From the NCBI RefSeq assembly GCF_027943255.1, contig NC_072893.1, positions 4,898,001-4,962,000 on the forward strand: a stretch of DNA of 64,000 bases. Reading direction: 5' to 3'. The notes beneath the pieces were generated by a model. That model was not told where the DNA came from. It worked only from the letters and a program-made list of their open reading frames with translations, and did no database searches. This document shows positions 20,668 through 34,054 of this stretch, piece after piece. The DNA is from Anastrepha obliqua. Its lineage: Eukaryota > Arthropoda > Insecta > Diptera > Tephritidae. A program made the position numbers and the translations under genes. Numbering within the stretch: the first letter of the stretch is position 1; every line of letters starts with the position of its first letter.

Positions 20668-21229
20668 TTATATATTATACAATACTTATACTTATATACT
20701 TATACATAAATTAGGTTTAAGTTTACTCACCACTTTAAATACCCTAAGCTGCCAGGTAGGATTGTACAATAACTGGCAGTAAATGGGCATTTATTGGCTA
20801 TCCACCCTCACACGTATTTAATTTCATTTTAATTTTGTGAAATTTAAACTGACAAGAACAAAAAAGAGTTGTTAACCCACGCAAAAGTAAACTATATAGT
20901 AATGTAAGGCACAGGATTTTTTACTGTATCTGTTAATTTAGTTTCGACTGACATATTCCTGTACAGTAATCTCACCTCTTGTTACCGTATTTTTAAGACT
21001 ATTTTCTACGAGCTAAATTTAGTGTACATGCCTTCCTTTAAAAAGAGAGTTTATAACCTGACGTGGTAAGCGTTTGCAGTATCTAAAGAATTTGAAAAAC
21101 AAATTTTGCAATTTGTATAAAACGTCGAGTGATTCCACGCATCTTGTTGAAATTATGTTTTAAGCTTCGAAGCCAATATTTCATTGAACCCCAAGTCTTT
21201 CTGACGATTCACTGGCTCCAAGAAGTCTT
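20668..21229. other. Unassigned sequence
   Basis: No element recognised. The last 100 bp may already belong to the LINE relic that follows. Confidence 0.35.
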
Positions 21230-22790
21230 GCTCCTCAATTCTAATTAATACCATCTACAATGGCCATCCTACGAATTCTGCTTCTGACTCGGCAAACCTT
21301 TGTTTACCGAGTTTTTCTGCACCAATTTTTTCAATGACCGGGACTGCCTTTAAGCGGGTTCTGCTTCCCCTATTAAATGTTCGCTTAACTTTGGATCATT
21401 AACCATTGCAACCGAGGATGTTATTAAAGGTGTTGCTGATCTTAGGTCCATGTCTCAAGCCGAGGTAGATGATCACTAGCTTTTTGTTAAAAAACTGCTT
21501 GCCTCCTTATCACAAATCTGACTATTTTCAGCGATTTCTGCTCTCTCCTTTCGACAATAAGTCTCAGGTGGATACTATCTACACTGACTTCGTGAAAGCT
21601 TTTGACGAAGTGTCACATCGTTTACTTTTACGGAAATTTAGCACTTTTAGCTTTCATTCAACGTTTTTATCCTGGGTTACATTCTACTTAATTGATAAAC
21701 GCTACTTTGAGGCTGTTGAAAGCATTGTTTCAATACCATTCATCGCATCCTCAGGTGTCCTCCAAGGTAGCTTCCGCAGGCCCTTACCCGGGTGGCAAAA
21801 ATCCAAATTTGCCAATTTCCTGCTTTTCGTTGATGACATTATCATATTTGCAACCATCACAGATTTGCGCCACTCAGCCAACCTAAGCTAAATCTAAATC
21901 TAAAATCTTCTTCTTGATTGGCTCAATAACCACTTATGCGAACACACCAAGCCAAGTCCTTCTACCCCTGATCTTTTCAACGCAGAGGAGGTCTTCTTCT
22001 TCCTCTGCTACCACCAGCTGGTACCGCATCGAACACCGCAGAAATCTGTTGACATTTAATATCAATAAATGCTTTCATGTCTCTTATAGTAGGCATACCC
22101 ACACATTAAATACTTCTGATAGTATTCCGGTCTCTGTCTTACAATCTGTGAACCAAATGAAGGATCTTGGCGTTGTATTTGAATCCAAGCTGACATATAA
22201 TAGCCATGCTGATTATATTCTTTCGGGCTCGTATTCGATGTTAGGTTTCATCCGCCGAAATTGTATTGTGCATTACATAGGTACAAGCTGGAGTATGCAG
22301 CTTTTATTTGGAGGCCTTACGCAAAAATTCAATCTAGCTGCATTGCGCGAGTTGGAACATTTTTCCCTAAATTTGCTCCTCACTCACGAAATTTTTCTCT
22401 ATCACTAACTTCTTACTACTCTCGTTGCTAACTATTTATTTAGTCTTCCTACAAGTGAGGGCCGAATATCCATTTTTGGTGATCATTTGTCATTAACATC
22501 ATAACTGGCTCTATTGACTGCCCTTCTCTTTTAGAAAAGATTGCTTTTAATACTCCCTCTAGAATTCTTCGCCATTTGGAGTTCTTTAAAATTGGTTTTT
22601 CTTGAGGTAGTTACAGCAAGTACAACGCACCCATATCTAGAATCTGTGCTGATGGTCGTCCATGCTTCAAATTTTGATTTCACGCATTCAGGATCGTCTT
22701 AAGTTAAATATTTGCGCATGGTTTTCTTGGCGCCACATCACTAGTGGTTTTTATGTCATGCACTGTATATGCTCTTTAAATAAAAAGTAA
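21230..22790 (+). pseudogene. Jockey/CR1-like LINE relic (RT region to 3' end)
   Basis: From the pre-RT linker (FFCTNFFNDRD and ATEDVIKGVADL, compare FSSNFVSDEDIQ and DDDVIEGLLKI) through motif A YTDFVKAFDEVSH, motif B SSGVLQGS, a damaged VDD motif C, then MKDLGVVFESKLTY and LGFIRRN. The C-terminal part near 22500-22700 corresponds to the last 100 residues of the intact ORF2. Motif B breaks after VLQGS and frameshifts divide the rest. YADD reads VDD. Endonuclease is absent (5'-truncated). Confidence 0.76.
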
Positions 22791-22799
22791 GTAAGTATA

Positions 22800-24780
22800 T
22801 ATATCTATATAGTAAATAATTAATAACTCAACTTTGTCCTGACCTGTCATTTTATTCCTTATGGGCATGGATACATATATGGCAAAGATTCCATTTTTAA
22901 TACATGAAATTTGTAGCTACAATATTTCAGCAATACCTTTTTTTATAAGTTCTTATATATTTAGACAGTGTCAGTTATACTTATATGTGTGCACACAAGC
23001 CTTTGGATGTAATTTGCGATTTAAAAAACTTTTGGCAATTTTTTTCTGTTTCTCTTTTTATCCCTTTCAAATTACTTCAATTTCGACCTATCTTTCATCC
23101 TAATCAGATACAGATAATAAATATATAAGTATAAAATTACATATAAGAAAAAACTTCACGCCACTCAGTGATGTTTATCACACAATTTTACAGTACACTG
23201 AACTAACAGCTTGCACTCATACGTCCTTTCGCGTACAAACAAACGTTAAAGGTATCCAACATCAACATCTTCTGTATCTTCATGTTAAAAATTATGGATG
23301 TGTTTGTGTGGTAAGATGTCTCCAACTCAGCTAGCAAGTGTGCTTTTCAGAATTTTCATCAGAAGCACACACACGCGTATAAATTTGTAAGCACACATAC
23401 ACACACTTAAGCAGTGTTGATTGCCACTTGAACTATGAACAGAAATAAAATGCAAGTAATCGCACCTGTCATTTCGGCTCGTTGAATTTTGGTTCCTCGA
23501 AAAATCCTTCCTGGAATTCACATAAAAATATAAGCAGGTGGAATACGAAAATAACGGAAGTAATAAAGCTACGATGCTTCCTATCGCTCCTTCCAGGTCG
23601 CTAACAAAAGGGATAATAACATAACGCGGCAATGTAAGCGAATGGATGGAGGAGAAAAAAACGAAACCTGAAATTTTGCGAAAAGGTTTATCTGATATTA
23701 ACTGAGGCGACACAAAAGAGTGTCTGTCTGTGGCAATGTGACAACCAATTTTCTGCGTTCAAGCGGTTTTTAATGCGTTATTCTGCTTTCACTAAGCAGC
23801 GGCTCCTTAAAATTGTGTAAAAATAAACTGAAATATATGACAATTTTAATGTCAAAACATGATATTAAAATACTTTAAAAAAACTTCCATTCAACTGGGA
23901 ATTTTATGGAGGCATTGAAGCTAATACTCAATGGCCCTTGCAGTTTCAATCAATTTTCCACACATTGAAGACTTCCATAGAATTGAAAGACCCAACGAAA
24001 TTTCACTCACCTCAGATTAAAATCGTTTACGATTAGACGAACAGTTCAATTTCTTGTTAATCTATGAGAATAGTAGTATTTATGGTTACATTGGTTGTCC
24101 AGAACTCCTTCAGCAAAAAAAGATTCAATTTACCTCACTGGCTCGAAGAAGCTTACTATGCAAGAGCTAAATATTTTTAAAAAACTTGTCTTCCATTATA
24201 AAACCATTTTTTGAAGTCTTGTTATTGATTTGGCCTTCGCTGAATATCTTTTTGGGATAAGAATTGTGCTTCAGCATCCATAGATTATATAAAAAACTAA
24301 GGCCGGCAGCAAATTATTGCGAGGCGAGTACAAGTTATGTTAATAAGGGAAGTACATCTAATAATAAAGGCCCACGGTTCACTTGAGATACGAAGGGACT
24401 ACTTCTAAACACCGCTGAATGATCACCCCAATGCAGATTTTGGAAGCAAAGAAACCTATAATTAGGTTTCCCGACCGCACTCGTTCAAGAATAGGTGAGA
24501 GCAGTAGAAGTATCAATTAGCAACTGGGCTGTGCAAGGCTACCAGCAGAGAGTTCACAAAGCTCATTTTCGAACGAGTTGCATTAGTAGCCATTGAAAAG
24601 TAGAAGGAGACGGTCTTTCAGTAAAGCAAGCGCAAGATGACAATACAAAATTTTAATTAAATAATACGCAAACAGTAGTTTATTGCAAGAGGAAGAGAGC
24701 AGCGCTTGTACCTGCAGCTAAGCGATATTTGGTCTGCAGAATCTATGCCTAATGATAGAAACCTAAACAAGCTCAGTCCA
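22800..24780. other. Unassigned sequence
   Basis: Quiet AT-rich DNA. The minus frame 23327-23713 has no recognisable motif. Nothing further supported. Confidence 0.4.
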
Positions 24781-24782
24781 AT

Positions 24783-25645
24783 CTATTTGAATACCATAAT
24801 TATGTTGTTGTCATCGCACACTATACCGTGATAATTACTCGAAATATCACCTCTAAGTCTCTGCTGATAGTAGTGTGTGAAAGCTTGCAAAGTTTGTATC
24901 CCTATGTCTGAGCTTTTATTAATTTGCTGTAGCAAAAGCTTACCGAAAGAGCGCAGTCTTGCTCTGGCTAGGCCTGGACATTCGCATAAATAGTTGAAAA
25001 GACTTCCTTTCACCTCCTTCGCGTGACAGCTTCTGCAGATGGGATTGCAATGAAGGTCTGACTGCATGAACCCCTACCTACCAGTGACTCCAAGTGTTGC
25101 TGTGATACGTGAGATGCTTGGGCGAAATCATACTAACAGGTAAAATATTCCTGTTTTTCTATCTGCATGTAGCGATTGTTTTTGCCTGTAAGTCTAATGG
25201 TAACAGATGTATTAGCATGTTAAGCGCTTATGTAGGTCTGGTGCTAAGCGCTCCTGTGATTAAGATACACGCTGATCATTGAATCTTGTTTACCTTGGTT
25301 TGGTTGTATTTTTTTCCATAGCGGGCCACCAGACTAGAGCCGCATACGTTACTATCGGTCGGCGATGACTTTTCTAGTTTTAAACAATTTGTTTATACAA
25401 TCGTTGAGACCAATGTCCGATCATATGGAGCTTAGGTTAACGTTGTTAAAAGCTCCCTCTATGTCGAGAAAGGCGATAAGTGAGTATTGTTTGTCTTCCA
25501 TACAAAGACTTACAACAACTTCATTTGTTATGACATGTACTCGTATATGAACGATGAAACCCTGAAGAAAAGTGTCTTCCACTCGGTGCACATGATCGAA
25601 CAAAGAAAGCAGAAGTAACCACGAAGGCATTGAAAGGTGCAATTT
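24783..25645 (-). pseudogene. RNase H-type LINE relic with internal deletion
   Basis: On the minus strand the segment 25421-25642 ends FLDIEGAFNNVNLSSI, the motif A region of R1/LOA-like reverse transcriptases. It is followed by SDIGLNDCINKLFKTRKVIA and TYAALVWWPAMEK. Then, after a gap where RNase H should be, 24783-25067 reads HCNPICRSCHAKEVKGSL and CECPGLARARLRSFGK, a well-preserved CCHC-like knuckle and C-terminal tail. The middle of the protein is deleted. Confidence 0.66.
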
Positions 25646-25649
25646 TTAA

Positions 25650-27130
25650 AAGCCCTATCCACACTTGGTAAGAATAACTACCGTAACTTCGCAAGAACTG
25701 CAGTAGCAGTCGAGATTTTTTGATCTCGGTCCAAGCCCCAGAACTGTTTCTAAAAGCGCATCAAGAAAGTTATAATTTTTTAGCAAATATATGTGCTAAG
25801 AAAGAATATGCAATTTCTAACAAAAGATGTATTGATGGCATGGAAAATTATATATATTTTAAGCTACTCACACATTTTTACGACCTAATACCCCATAAAA
25901 CCGTATCAGATAGATCTCAAATCTGCATGTAAACTTTGCTTTTCTAGCCTCATTTTGACCACAACTTTTTTGGACAACTCAAGTTATGACAAGAAATTAA
26001 ACGACGCACTCAGTGTGACACTTCACCATTACCCTTTTTTTTTGTCGCAAATTGCAAAGATGGTAAAACTTGGAGAAACAAAAATATAAATCTTCCAATT
26101 AGCATAACTAGCCAATTCACACCTTCCTGCACATCGAGTTAATTCATTGCTTTCGTTATCTTTTGTTACGCCAGCAGTGTCTACTACAGCCACCATTCAA
26201 TATTAAAAGTCCGAAGATATTTCGAAAAGTTCGTGAAAGATTGCCGAGGTTATCAGCCATAAACTCAGCAATGCCAAGTACTTCAATAGCGCGAACTTTG
26301 CTTCCTCGCTGGTTGCAAGAAAATAGTTAATTTCTTTTAACTTTTGCTCCTAAATATTTTACTTACATAAGTCGTTGCTTGGCTTATGAGAATGGATGGG
26401 CAAGTGCATATATACACATTTACATGCAGGGGCGGATCTACGGGGGAGGTCATTTTAAATCCAAAATAGAATTCAGCGTTGGTTAAATTCTCTACGCCAA
26501 AGGCTTACTTGATTATTTAAGTGTTGTAATAAAAAATATTACTTTTAATTTTTTTATTCGCTTAAGGTTAAGTCATATCATAAGCCATGTATCATCAAAA
26601 TTCGTGGGTACTTTGATAACCAAAGCAAAAAGTTACCTCTATGCAGATTTATTTTATCACTAGCACGAAGAGATTAATGGAACATAGTCAGACATAGCAG
26701 CATAGACTTAGAAGATAGAAATATCAGACAGCGAGGAATGCAGGAATGGTAGGGAGCAGGGCTCAAGGGACGCTGCAAGGCATCTTCTTGGCGAATAACC
26801 TTATTGGGGAGATATCTCAACACTAAGTTGGAATCGTCTCCTTAAATTCAGGTAACATGCGAGGAAACTACTTCAAACACAAAATACATAATTAAAGAGC
26901 TTCATCTCTGGTATCTCTATGGACCGAACCGGTCTACGCGGAAAGACAACCCAACCAGCTCAACCTAGCCTAACCTAATTTAATTTTGTTTTCCAAGCAT
27001 TTTAAATTCGTTTAAAATTCATTTTAGACAAATATTTACTAACCTAACTAGTAAGGAGTGTTGAGGGTATTTTTAATTAGCTATTGCTTAATAAAACAAC
27101 AAAAGAATTTCAGTTTGTCACAACTAATGC
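25650..27130. other. Unassigned sequence
   Basis: No gene. CAGGGGCGGATCTACGGGGG at 26428-26447 resembles the ends of some hAT-type elements, but no partner end was identified. CTAGCCTAACCTAA near 26966 is the complement of the TTAGGT-like motif seen elsewhere. Confidence 0.35.
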
Positions 27131-27139
27131 AATGGTTAA

Positions 27140-28460
27140 AGTACTAGGCTGGCTCCACCAAACGGCTCTAAAGCGTTGTTTTAATACCATCTTGCGGCCT
27201 GCAATGGGCGGATATCTGCAGCCAACCAGAGATGTCGATGTAACTGAGAATGTTAATTGGACCTAGGCTGGATAACTGCCCAGACTATCGAAGAAAGGAG
27301 CACACAGAGACCTTATTCTTCTAGCTGGCAACCCAGGCATTTACACAGAAAAAGCTAATAGCCTCTTTCTCTGAAAAGTCTTCACAACTTCTGCAATGAG
27401 GACTAAACCGAGCTTTTCCACGAGTGTACCGATCATCCAGTGCGCGGTAAATACAGCCACAAGTTAAGAAATAGAATGGCGTGGAGTCTTCGACCCTTTC
27501 TGAGTCCTCCGTATATGATATTGAAGCTTTTGAAATAGCACATAAAGAAATGGAGCTCCATCTGATCTGTGCTTTCCTAAAAAATAATTTGTGCGCTTCC
27601 CATTTAACAACAGTCAAGGGGACGTCGATCCCATCCCGACAAGCTCATCAACGACTCAATTTCCCTCTATATATCTATGTACTGGAACCCAGATCAGAGA
27701 AATGTTAATTGCTAACCTGCACACGAAATTTGATCTCCTCCTTACAAGATTTGACTAGTTGGAATCTGCACCATGGCATCGTCAGAGCCTTTATAGCGGC
27801 TTGACTATCGAAACAAATGTTAATATTTCCCTCGATCCCACCTTCCCTAAGCATTTTGCTTACCTGCAGGATCAAAGAGTTCTAACTGAAAAATACTAGA
27901 AGTATTCAGCAGTTTTGAGTAAATTTTAAGAAAATAGATAAATTGGCTGATTTAGAGACCCCGATTCAACCTACTCCGACTCCCGATTCCTCATCGGAAC
28001 CGTCAATGAAGACAGAGATAATAGCCCTCTTCCAATCCTGCCTACTTTGAAGGATCGCCCTGTCTCTTGAGAGATTGCTTCTAGAGGCCAACCTCTTTTA
28101 ACCTGATTGCACTTTGAGCAGCGATGGGTAGGACATGAAAGTTGATGGGAAGTAAGTGCAAAATGACATTAAGCGCAGCACTGAGGCAAGTTTTACGTGA
28201 TCCGGTGATGCCAATGCAAGCAGTCCTTTGCGCAATCCCTAGTTTAGTGAAATCATTGTCCTTCCGAAGAGCTTCCCACCAACCAGGCATTCGAATGTTG
28301 AAATTGGTAGAACCACTACGTTATACAACCAAAGAACGACCTGTGACTTGAGTTTCTATTTTTTGCCGAACACAGATTTGCAGGAGTAGAACACAATTTT
28401 CAATGTTTAGCTTCGAATGGAGTTTGAAGTCAAGTGTCACTCCTAGATATTTTGCTTGCG
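27140..28460 (-). pseudogene. RNase H-bearing LINE, RT tail to 3' end
   Basis: On the minus strand: KYLGVTLDFKLHSKL (after 28460), then from 28290 MPGWWEALRKDNDFTKLGIA, QRTACIGITGSRKTCL and ALNVILHLLPINFHV (reverse transcriptase C-terminal domain). The remains of RNase H are at 27740-27860 and the C-terminal knuckle FSPHCRSCEDFSEKEA at about 27360-27420. The 3' UTR block is at 27140-27240. This is the longest fragment of its family here, and it lines up the shorter 3' fragments. Stops separate the parts. Confidence 0.7.
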
Positions 28461-28469
28461 CTTAAGATT

Positions 28470-30075
28470 TAATTGAGTCTAAGATATAACTGAAAAAATT
28501 GTACAATCTCAACACTCAAAGAAATATTTTTAGACAAGCCTACAAGGTAAGAAAAAATGCTTCAAATTCCACTCATCCCTCCTGTGCGAGTTTATGCCTT
28601 TGACAGTGTGTGCAATAAACATGTACCACATGGCTATGCTTGAGTGCGAGGAGTATTCTCAACTACTTGAAGTGCACCGGCACTTTCGAACAGCTACTCG
28701 TGCACACAAAAATTTTCTCACGCTTCCGCCATTATTACAGAAACTGCAACTGCTGCGGCTTCGACTGCAGTCAGTAACGAATAAATTTCTGAAGTGTCTA
28801 CACCGTGGAAATGGAAACTGCCAATAGAGTAAAGAGGATGCGCACTCATACACTCACGCCAATATAAATGCACAAAAGAACTACTTACCACCTCTACTAC
28901 TAATGATGCCCTTTACTACTCCACCAACAGACTTGCACTGTCTGAACTTTGCGTAAGGCGGAAGAGGAAAGAACCCAGCCCCCAAATAAAAATGGGGTGA
29001 GTCACCAGGGGGCAACTGCAGCACGTGCAGTTGACGGCGTTACAAGTCGCTGAATGCGCAAGATGCTACACAAACAGACAACGCAGCAGCAAATTAGTGT
29101 TGCTACAAGCAAACAAGCAAACTGACAGACAACCTGATGGCTTGACGCGTCGCCGCAATAAGCTGCCGCAATGCGAATTGAAAAGCGTGAAAAGCAAAAG
29201 TGTCACTTATCACGTGATTTATGCCTGTAATTTACAGCTAGCCTAAGTAGTTGAAGCCAAATGCATTTATGCACACACGCACATACACTCGCACACAAAA
29301 GCGTACGGCTGCCAACAGTAAGTGCGAATATATCCGGGTGTCCTCGCAGAGGTTACTGCAGCAGTTGCCGATTCACTCATTGAAAGTTTTGTGGCTGCGA
29401 GTTTATGTTTGTGACAGATTTTTATAGTTCAGTTTAGTGTGGATGTGCGTGCGTCTGTGTGCGAGCCATAGTTCAGCAAGTTCAAGTGCAACGGAAATTT
29501 TATGCCACTATCACTGCCACTAATGGCGTTGATTCACAGCTCGTTGGTTGTTTATGGGTGGAGGAGGAGCCGGAAGAGAGCTTGAGCGGAAAAGTAAGTG
29601 GTAGAGGCCACCAAGGGAAAGCCAGTTAGTATTATAAGGCATTTTAATAAATATTAAGAATTGGCAGCTTAATAAAAAGTGGGAGTAAAACGAGTATGCG
29701 GCAAATGCACGTGAAATGCCGCCACAGTCTCTGTGTTTATACGTTTTCGAGCGATAGTAAGCAAAATCCTCATAAAATATTAATAGGCAGGTCTTAGCCT
29801 ACTTTAAAAGGATGCTTGGAAGAGAGTTATTGCCGACAAGATTTATATTTTTGCACTATTAGTAGATGTTAGTTATTTGTGCGGAAATGGAATACTATTT
29901 CTTTATTGGTGTTTCCTAAAAAAATTATCTTTACTTTCTCAAGCAAAATTTATTCAATCCTTCTGCTTTGGTCCTCTATGTAGAGGTACTAACGGAGGAA
30001 TAGAACATACATAGTAAAATATTTCAAATCTTACTATGATTTTTTTGCTTTATTCATTTATTCATTGTTTGGCCG
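28470..30075. other. Unassigned sequence, fairly unique-looking
   Basis: Less AT-rich than its neighbours between about 28600 and 29700, with no transposon motif. Short frames have no recognised domain. It may be host intron sequence, but nothing specific can be shown. Confidence 0.4.
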
Positions 30076-30079
30076 ATCT

Positions 30080-30840
30080 CTTGTTCCACAAACGGAAATT
30101 GCCAAATACTGCTACTGTTTCTCAGGCAGAAGTCTTTGCGATCCTTCAGTCACACAATGCGCGAGTGATGTAGATGAGGGAGATATTAACATTTTTTCCG
30201 ATAGTCACGCCGCGATCAAAGCTCTGATAATGCCATGATGCAGATTCCAACTAGTCAACTTCTGTAAGGAGAAGTTCAAATGGAATGTACAGGCTTACGG
30301 GTAACATTTCTTTGATTTGGGTTCCAGGACATAGTAACATAGAGGGAAATGAAACTGCAGACGAGCTTGCCGAGAAGGGGTCTCCTACTCAGTAACTGGA
30401 ATCGCCCTGAGTAGTTAGAGGAGAATTTCACAACTTATTTCTCAGGACACAACTTGTTTTACAGATATTTTACAACTTATTATACAGTCTTTATTATACA
30501 GCCATTCAATTTCCGGTCATTGGACAATCGATACTCACGCAGGAAAGCTCGACTTTCCATTTAATCCCTATTGCAGAAGCTGTAGGGATCTTTTCAGAGA
30601 AGGAGGCTATTGAGCACTTTCTCCATAAATGTTCAGGTTTGGCAGCTAGACGGTTAAGGTCACTGGGTGGTATTTCCTTCGAGCCTGGGACAGTGCTCCA
30701 ACATAAATCGTATCAACCTTCTCTGTTACAACTCTGGTTGGCTATAGATATCTGCTCGTTGGAGGTCTCATGATGGTATCAAAACGACGCCTTGTTGCTA
30801 CCTGAAGAGTGCCAGATAGGTACTTCAACCATGTCACCTA
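30080..30840 (+). pseudogene. RNase H-bearing LINE, 3' fragment
   Basis: Begins near RLPNTATVSQAEVFAILQ, the catalytic-Glu strand, followed by a frameshifted third strand, then a segment with VPGHSNIEGNETADELAEKG (fourth acidic motif preserved) at about 30320-30380, and FNPYCRSCRDLF (knuckle). The 3' UTR with GCTCGTTGGAGGTCTCATG and TCAAAACGACGC closes it, ending in CCTACCTACC. Same family as 4240-5020 and 13690-14640. Confidence 0.7.
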
Positions 30841-30954
30841 CCTACCATCCTTGATTTGAGTATAATAAAAACTCACTAAAATATTTAAAAACAATTAAAT
30901 AATTTTAAGATTTATTCAATGCCAAAAATTTTGGAACAGAGTTGTAGTCCCTCT

Positions 30955-31080
30955 CCTTTTCAACATTTTTATAAACTTTTTTTTATACAAAAATTTATTT
31001 TTTTCCAACAAACTTTTTTTATTAATTTTTTATTTTTTTTATTATTTCACTAATAAAAATTTTTCTAATTTTTGTATTTG
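30955..31080. repeat. T-rich low-complexity tract
   Basis: Almost pure T/A sequence with runs of T up to eight. No coding or structural meaning evident. Confidence 0.7.
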
Positions 31081-31089
31081 CTGTAAGCT

Positions 31090-33610
31090 TCACAAGAAGA
31101 TCCCCATAACTTTGCGAGTTTCATTCAAATATTTACGTCGCTCTACCAGTGCGAAATTCTGCACTACCGAAGCGCTAGCAAACGCACTCGTAGCCCGTCT
31201 GCAAATCGACATTTGAAAACTTTTCAAACGTCGACACTTTTCGGTTGAGCGAAAAATAAATGACATTGCAGCTTCCCATCAGCCGTGCGTGAGGAAAAAA
31301 CTCGTTCAGCTCAATGAGTTTCCCAGACATTAGTGATTTCCATTAGCCATTCCCTTTTAAGCCATCCATTTAAATTTACTCGCAGGCGGGCACAAAATGG
31401 CTTCTACATAATTGACCCCACGACTGACCTTGACATTCCATAACCTGTGCGTAGTTTAAGCTGTAGCGCGTTTTCTCACTTTCTTCGTCTGCCTACTCCA
31501 GTTAGCACTTAAGAGCGAAACAACACGCACAGAAATACCAAATTCGTTCTTTGCCACTACATTAAAAGCGAAATAAAAAAACGATTTCTTCTAATTAAAT
31601 GAACACCGCAACGAATAAAATTCTGTGCAAAAAAATTTGCATAGGAAAATTAGTACGAAAGGAAACTCCAAAAGGAAATGAAAACCTTGGTAATTTCCAC
31701 CACTACATGAGCAGAGTAACGGAAAAGCCAAGCAGAAACGGAAGTGTGTCACCGCAGACGCGTTGCATCTCAAAGTTTTCGTGCTTACGAACTAAAAATT
31801 ATGGCAGATAATCACGGCTAAGCAAACACTCGCAAGGCCCAGATCAGCCGCAACCGCGAGCATGAATGCTTTCATTAGCCGGGCCTTGCTGCTGCGCCTA
31901 TTGTTGTGCTACGTTTGCCTCGTTTATCTTCTGATGCTGCTTCTCATTCGTTTGTATGTTGAGGTTGCGTAGCGGCTTCATAGCGAATTACAAACATACA
32001 CTAAGCACACACTTGCACATAAACACACATACATACATATATACATACATATGCGCTATTACTATTACTTCTAGTATGTCATTGAATTGCTACTTGAGTT
32101 GAGTAGCTGGCGCGACATTTACGAGTATAATTAGAAGGCAGCGCCGCAACTCGCCCCCTGCCAACTTAACTAAAAACGAGGCGAGCCAACGGTTTCTCCA
32201 CAGTCTCCGACGCCGACTACCGCTACTCAGTTCAGGCGAGAGACAACCAGGAAACTCAAGGCATTAGTTAGTTAAGCGAAGACGGGGCCTCTACACTCAA
32301 ACGCATACTCTTACACACAGTTACATGTGTAGATATGCTTGCACTTAGGCTTTTGCAACATTCATTACATTATTCAACCCAAACACACTTTCATTCGCAC
32401 ATACGTGGGCTTTGTTTGTGGTTTTATTCCGCCTTTACGTTTGATATGGTTCTTTGCCATTGCCTTTTTCACGCTTTATCTCCCAAAACGCATGGCCTTG
32501 CCTTTACGTATGTTCTCACATACACACACATGCACACATTCATACATTTTCAAATCTAGTGGCTGTTTGCCTAGCTAATTTCGAAATTAACGTCATTTCC
32601 AACACATTTGCCATTTCGTTTGCAGCAGATCCCTGCCCACCGGTACGGTACAGATAATTTGCCTGGTGCTCGAAAAGGTCGCTCTGGATCGCCTAAGCTA
32701 ATTACATTGTGCTTATTTTTTTATTTTTGTATGCTATTTCTCCATTTTATTTTATAGCATCTTTTATCTATTTTCATTATTCTCTCGTCTTTTCACCGAT
32801 GAACCCAAACACTGCTCGCCGAGGTGTCATTGTTTCTACATCCATTGTCTCGGCACTCGCTAATCACCAAAGCCCAGCACTTTTATAGCAGCATTCACCT
32901 GCTCCTGCAACCACCCGTCTCTCTCTCCAAAATATTACTATTGTGACATTTACCACAATTGTTTTTGGTAATTATTGTACAGTTCAGCGTAAAAATGCTT
33001 AAAACGATTAATTTGCCATTTCGTTTTGTGGCGTCTTTCTTGCTTCCCATAGAAATGTCATCGCACTGGCTTTTGTTTGAGCCATCAAAATATTTGCTTT
33101 GGAAAAACTACCTGGCATTACGCTGTTAGTTTTACGTTTTAGTAAATTTTCCTGACCAAAATTTAACAAACTCATTGTTGTCCTAATCTAGTAGCGGTGG
33201 CTTTATTAATTTTATTAATTTTCTCATTTCATGAATATTTATAAGTTCTCCCTGCGCGCATTCTAACAAGAGAGAATTATGAGCGAAAAGCAATTTTTAG
33301 TATCGATGAAGGAAGACAAGGCATAACTTTTGAAAATATGAAGAAAGTTACCTGCTAAAATTTCTGTCCAATATCGAAAAGGATTAAATATTCATATTTG
33401 TGACACAGGCCAAAAATTTTAATTAAAATTTCATCTTTTTAGTTGTACAGGTTTTTTTTCCTTTACCTTCTTTGCTTCGTCATTTGCTTCAATTGTTAAT
33501 TAACTTGGATGGCATTTTTGATATATCAGGCAAACTTTTTTACTTCATCGAATTAATGAAGAAGGCTAATCAATCCGATGTAGGCTAACAACGAGCCATT
33601 TGACGCCGTG
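31090..33610. other. Unassigned sequence, transposon-poor
   Basis: About 2.5 kb without recognised transposon sequence. It includes a moderately GC-rich stretch at 32100-32300 and ACAT microsatellite at 32024-32052. As one of the few repeat-poor intervals it is a reasonable place to look for intronic regulatory DNA, but no specific site was identified. Confidence 0.35.
32024..32052. repeat. (ACAT)n microsatellite
   Basis: Imperfect ACAT/CATA repeat. Confidence 0.75.
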
Positions 33611-33619
33611 CAACGGAAG

Positions 33620-33740
33620 CGGAGGTGAGGTCTTTGAATAAGATTAGGAATAAACTTAAAGCGCTTGCACAAAACCGGGTTCGATGGCGAAGAGTAGTTC
33701 TTGATGCCCTATTCTCCAATTAGGAGTTAGAGGATTTGCT
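33620..33740 (+). pseudogene. Possible RTE-like LINE C-terminal tail
   Basis: Plus strand reads KLKALAQNRVRWRRVVLDAL, similar to the conserved end of RTE-type LINE proteins (LAQDRxxWRxxVxAL), then a stop. There is nothing upstream to confirm it. Confidence 0.3.
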
Positions 33741-34054
33741 ATATATATGCAAGTATATATTTCACTTTACCTGAATGAACGTTTTCCGCCAAATGTTTTC
33801 ACTGAACAATAGCAGCAATACCCTACAATATGGCGATTTAAAGTGACTTCAAAAAAACTCTATGGCAGTTTTGGTAAACTAGAGTAGTTGTTTACTACAG
33901 CGTTCTGAAACAAAACTCTACACGTTCTCTAGTCGGATAACGAACAAGGGATAGCCCAATTATTGAAAATATCAATCATACTATAGAAATATTTGGGACG
34001 GATCCTCATGCGGGCACTAGCACATTTCACTGTCGGAAACTGAAGATTAGCCAA

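Noticed and set aside
22780..22800. AGTAAGTAAGTATATATATC as a possible splice donor
   Set aside because: It is the simple-repeat tail of the LINE relic at 21230-22790.
26428..26447. CAGGGGCGGATCTACGGGGG, like some hAT transposon ends; a diverged similar piece at 38225
   Set aside because: No matching opposite end, no 8-bp target duplication and no transposase nearby.
32200..32300. TCAGTT initiator-like site with purine-rich downstream sequence, as a possible promoter
   Set aside because: No downstream promoter element at the proper distance and no TATA box; not enough to call.
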